From Herpetosiphonaceae bacterium (GTDB lineage: Bacteria; Chloroflexota; Chloroflexia; Chloroflexales; Kallotenuaceae): 8,085 nt of DNA. The translations under genes were made by a program, and so were the position numbers. The notes beneath the pieces were generated by a model. That model was not told the origin of the DNA, did no database searches, and was given only the letters and a program-made list of their open reading frames with translations. Each line of letters starts with the position of its first letter. The stretch's first letter is position 1. The stretch is taken from the NCBI GenBank assembly GCA_030147335.1, contig JASKZZ010000023.1, positions 1 to 8,085 of the forward strand, read 5' to 3'. Shown here piece after piece: positions 5,755-8,085 of the stretch.

Positions 5755-6345
5755 GTGACAAAAGTATATTCAACGCCGCTCGAAGGGGTGCTTGTGGTCG
5801 AGCCGCAGGTACATCGTGATGAGCGAGGGTTTTTTATTGAAAGCTACTCGGCGCGTACCTTGCAAGAGTTCGGCGTCGCTACTACATTTTTGCAGGATAA
5901 TCATTCGCGCTCGGTCAAAGGCACGCTGCGTGGCCTACATTATCAGGCAGGTATTGGTCAGGTCAAGCTGGTGCGCGTTGTTTCCGGCGCTATCTTTGAC
6001 GTGGCGGTTGATGTGCGCTGGGGTTCGCCCACGTTTGGTAAATGGTTTGGCCAGGAGTTGTCGGCGGAAAACTTTTTACAGCTCTATATTCCGGTCGGCT
6101 TTGCGCACGGCTTTTGTGTGCTGACTGATGCCGCTGAAGTTGCCTACAAATGCAGCTCCTACTACTCGCCGCAGGATGAACGCGGCGTGGCCTGGAATGA
6201 TCCGGCGATTGGCGTTGAATGGCCCGTTCAAGACCCACTGCTTTCGGCTCGTGACCAGCGTCACCCCATGCTGCATGAGATCGCTCGTGATTTTACATGG
6301 CAAGAAGCGTTGCCGCAGCATACTAGTTCGATTGTAGGTCCTTAG
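5755..6345 (+). CDS. rfbC: dTDP-4-dehydrorhamnose 3,5-epimerase
   Basis: This cytoplasmic cupin enzyme epimerises C3 and C5 of dTDP-4-keto-6-deoxyglucose, the third step of dTDP-L-rhamnose synthesis. Counting from the GTG at 5755 (196 residues), the product shows TPLEGVLVVEP (7-17), DERGFF (22-27), FLQDNHSRS (46-54), the LRGLHYQ box (58-64) with the catalytic histidine at 62, IPVGFAHGF (112-120), the expected active-site tyrosine near 131 in AYKCSSYY, and WNDPAIGVEWP (147-157). Length and motif order are normal for RfbC/RmlC. The GTG has GAGGA four bases upstream and gives the usual N terminus. An in-frame ATG at 5704 would add 17 residues without family similarity and lacks a ribosome site. 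The partner genes rfbA, rfbB and rfbD are not in the window. The gene faces away from the leftward cluster and shares a divergent control region. Confidence 0.93.
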   Translation: MTKVYSTPLEGVLVVEPQVHRDERGFFIESYSARTLQEFGVATTFLQDNHSRSVKGTLRGLHYQAGIGQVKLVRVVSGAIFDVAVDVRWGSPTFGKWFGQELSAENFLQLYIPVGFAHGFCVLTDAAEVAYKCSSYYSPQDERGVAWNDPAIGVEWPVQDPLLSARDQRHPMLHEIARDFTWQEALPQHTSSIVGP

Positions 6346-6428
6346 CGACTGGTGTCAAATGGGTCGGGAACGTTGGGTCCACTATAAGGCTCGTATCAAG
6401 CGCATGTAAGCTATTCGGTATTGCTCAG

Positions 6429-6455
6429 TTGTCCAGAGATTGGTACACTTACAAT
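6429..6455 (+). promoter_or_regulatory. Weak candidate promoter for the small membrane ORF and VanW gene
   Basis: The 161-base gap between the epimerase stop and the next start is locally AT-rich. It contains TACAAT (6450-6455, five of six to a -10 box) with TTGTCC (6429-6434, four of six to a -35 box) at a short 15-base spacing. I see no convincing terminator after the epimerase, so readthrough from rfbC is also possible. Confidence 0.25.
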
Positions 6456-6497
6456 AAGTAATGATATACCCTGCCAGCAAACATACGATGGGGTTGT

Positions 6498-6502
6498 GAG
6501 GG
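6498..6502 (+). promoter_or_regulatory. Ribosome binding site of the small membrane ORF
   Basis: GAGGG lies four bases before the ATG at 6507. It is a better Shine-Dalgarno match than the one before the VanW gene, which argues that the 32-codon reading frame is translated. Confidence 0.5.
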
Positions 6503-6506
6503 ATAT

Positions 6507-6605
6507 ATGGATAACCGCACTGCCAATCGACTTGCAAAGATTGCTGCTGTTCTTTTGATAGCAGTTTTGGTGCTGTCAACAATTCTTGTCGCCTTCGGGC
6601 AATAA
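6507..6605 (+). CDS. Small single-pass membrane peptide (32 aa), hypothetical
   Basis: This frame encodes a 32-residue peptide starting MDNRTANRLAK and ending in AFGQ. After a short charged N terminus, residues about 12-30 are almost all hydrophobic (Ala, Ile, Val, Leu), enough for one membrane helix. The net positive charge before the helix predicts the N terminus inside the cell. It has a ribosome site (GAGGG) four bases before the ATG, and its TAA ends 13 bases before the VanW-family start, so the two are likely co-transcribed and perhaps translationally coupled. I recognise no family. It could be a small partner of the VanW protein, an upstream regulatory ORF, or a chance frame. The composition together with the ribosome site makes a real peptide somewhat more likely than not. 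Confidence 0.5.
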   Translation: MDNRTANRLAKIAAVLLIAVLVLSTILVAFGQ

Positions 6606-6618
6606 CAACGAGCGCCAC

Positions 6619-8085
6619 ATGCCACAGCGCGATTTTCCAGAATACGGTCCGATCCAACGCCGTCGCGGCTCGTCCTCGGCACAGCCAATGGCTACGCCGA
6701 TTAACGACGACTCGTACACCGGCGCGACGATTCCGATGCGCGTACAACCACGCCAACAACCCCTTCCGCCATCGCGTCCACCGCAAGCCAACGGCTCGCC
6801 CCAAAACTACCGACGACGAAATGGACATGGTGGCTGGTGGTGGAAAGTTCCGCTGCTGCTGCTGGTACTGCTTGGCGGCGCGGGCGCTGCCGGTCTTGCT
6901 TGGCTAGACCAGCAATATGCCAATCGCATCTATCCCAATGTTGCGCTACAAGGCGTTAACCTTAGCCAGAAAACCGTTCCAGAGGCTCAGCAAGCTGTGG
7001 AGTCCTCGTATAATCAGTTTTTGCGGCAGCCTATCACCATCACGTACCAGGGCATGACGTGGCGTCCAACAGCGGAGCAGCTCGGGGTGAAGGTCAATGT
7101 CCAGCGTGCTGTTGGAGAAGCGTATAACGCGGGTCGCCAAAATGGTCTGGTGTCCAATCTCCAGCAGGTCGCGGCAATCTACCAGCGCGGCCTTGATCTT
7201 CCGCTGCGTATTACAGTGGACGGCAATACGCTCAATGAATATCTGCGACAGGTGGCGGCTGAGGTCGAGCAAGCGCCCGTGGAAGCGGAGCTGTTGATTG
7301 CAGACGCCAAAGCGCAGTCGCGTGATAGCAAAAATGGACGGATGGTGTTGCTGGACGAGACTGCTGCGGATATTGTGCAGCAGGTTAAGTCACTCCAACC
7401 ACGCGCGGTAACGCTCCGAACCGCTGAGCTTAGGCCACAGTTGGTGACCGAATCGATTGCGGAAGCACGGCGAACAACCGAGGCAATGCTTTCGACGCCG
7501 CTCACCCTTAAGTTTCAAGATAAAACGTTCGAGCTTGATCAAGCTACGCTGGCCGATATGATCGTGGTTCAGCGTGTGGCAGGCGATCAGCCGATGCTTA
7601 ACGCGCAGCTTGATCAGGCCAAGCTGCAAAAATGGGCCACCAAGATTGCTGACAAAATCGGCCGGTCATCGGTCGAGCCACGCGTGAATTGGAATGGCGG
7701 CAACCTTCAGATCATTCGTGATGGACGGATTGGCTACCGGCTTAATGTCGACCAGACCGTTGAAATGATCAATGGCGCGGTTGCAACCGTAACTCGTGAG
7801 CTTGATCTGCCGGTCGAGGAAGTGCAGCCACGCGTTACTGCGCAGAACCTCAACGATCTTGGCATTAAGGAGCTTGTTTCGTTCGGCAAGAGCGATTTCA
7901 CCGGTTCAGCACCGTACCGCATTACCAATATCAAGGCTGGCGTCAATCTGCTTCATGGCATTTTGGTAGCGCCGGATGGTGAATTTTCGTTCAACGAAAA
8001 CATTGGCAATATTGATGCGGAAAATGGCTTTGTTGAAGGCTACGCGATTGTGGGCAATCGTACCCAACTGGAGCCGGGCGGCGGT
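6619..8085 (+). CDS. Membrane-anchored VanW-family protein with peptidoglycan-binding-like domains, N-terminal part
   Basis: The gene runs off the right edge, leaving 489 codons without a stop. The N-terminal 75 residues are rich in Arg, Pro and Gln and look disordered and cytoplasmic. WWWKVPLLLL and the following hydrophobic run (about 73-96) form one membrane helix, so the rest lies outside the membrane. Residues about 100-260 and 270-405 look like two copies of the YoaR-type putative peptidoglycan-binding domain (PF12229-like): GVNLSQKTVPEAQQAV and WRPTAEQLGV in the first, LTLKFQDKTFELD and LNVDQTVEMI in the second. From about 420 the VanW domain begins: SFGKSDFTGSAPYRITNIK (421-439), a nonpolar helix, APDGEFSFNENIG (451-463), and a GGG at the edge that normally continues into the conserved GGGxCQ. 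The role is probably at the cell wall, but VanW-family biochemistry is not established. The ribosome site before the ATG is weak. Confidence 0.88.
   Translation, partial: MPQRDFPEYGPIQRRRGSSSAQPMATPINDDSYTGATIPMRVQPRQQPLPPSRPPQANGSPQNYRRRNGHGGWWWKVPLLLLVLLGGAGAAGLAWLDQQYANRIYPNVALQGVNLSQKTVPEAQQAVESSYNQFLRQPITITYQGMTWRPTAEQLGVKVNVQRAVGEAYNAGRQNGLVSNLQQVAAIYQRGLDLPLRITVDGNTLNEYLRQVAAEVEQAPVEAELLIADAKAQSRDSKNGRMVLLDETAADIVQQVKSLQPRAVTLRTAELRPQLVTESIAEARRTTEAMLSTPLTLKFQDKTFELDQATLADMIVVQRVAGDQPMLNAQLDQAKLQKWATKIADKIGRSSVEPRVNWNGGNLQIIRDGRIGYRLNVDQTVEMINGAVATVTRELDLPVEEVQPRVTAQNLNDLGIKELVSFGKSDFTGSAPYRITNIKAGVNLLHGILVAPDGEFSFNENIGNIDAENGFVEGYAIVGNRTQLEPGGG

Noticed and set aside
6382..6828. A 148-codon open frame on the minus strand covering the gap before the VanW gene.
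   Set aside because: It overlaps the VanW-family N terminus and the small membrane frame in antisense, and its Arg/Trp-rich sequence looks like the complement of Pro/Gln-rich coding DNA.
1..8085. CRISPR array, tRNA, insertion sequence, riboswitch or phage element.
   Set aside because: No spaced direct repeats, no cloverleaf, no transposase-like product, no terminal inverted repeats with target duplication, and no long structured leader were seen.

Overview
The window reads as ordinary bacterial chromosome: about 54% GC by eye, dense coding, short gaps, ATG and GTG starts with Shine-Dalgarno motifs, and no tRNA, rRNA, CRISPR array or insertion sequence. Gene content (a stand-alone mannose-1-phosphate guanylyltransferase, a GDP-sugar SDR, a VanW/YoaR-type wall protein, a DHH-like phosphoesterase beside threonine aldolase) fits a Chloroflexota-like bacterium, but that assignment is an inference from style, not from a marker gene.

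Layout. Six genes run leftward in 1-5573 and three run rightward in 5755-8085, so the window has one divergent junction (about 5574-5754). Leftward, in transcription order: a DHH-superfamily protein of unknown role (4764-5573), low-specificity L-threonine aldolase (3582-4631), a GDP-6-deoxymannose reductase-like SDR (2510-3481), mannose-1-phosphate guanylyltransferase (1418-2482), a second sugar nucleotidyltransferase with a hexapeptide tail (250-1341), and the first 62 codons of a phosphohexomutase cut by the window edge (1-187). Rightward: dTDP-4-dehydrorhamnose 3,5-epimerase (5755-6345), a 32-residue single-helix membrane peptide (6507-6605), and the first 489 codons of a membrane-anchored VanW-family protein (6619-8085).

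How the genes fit together. The four genes from 3481 down to 1 make a coherent nucleotide-sugar unit: a phosphohexomutase could supply mannose-1-phosphate, the guanylyltransferase would make GDP-mannose, and the SDR would take a GDP-mannose-derived 4-keto sugar to a 6-deoxyhexose such as GDP-D-rhamnose. The 4,6-dehydratase step is not encoded here unless the SDR does it. The epimerase across the divergent junction belongs to dTDP-L-rhamnose synthesis, and the VanW protein acts at the cell wall, so the neighbourhood as a whole is about envelope carbohydrate. Threonine aldolase and the DHH protein do not obviously belong to that theme.

The most informative non-coding signals are two stem-loops with T runs on the minus strand (1353-1409 and 4649-4677), and a divergent promoter region with an extended -10 box facing each way and a perfect 7-bp inverted repeat between them. 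These signals also settle several start codons. I see no clear novel defence, mobile or RNA-based system. The least understood items are the DHH-like protein and the small membrane peptide ahead of the VanW gene.
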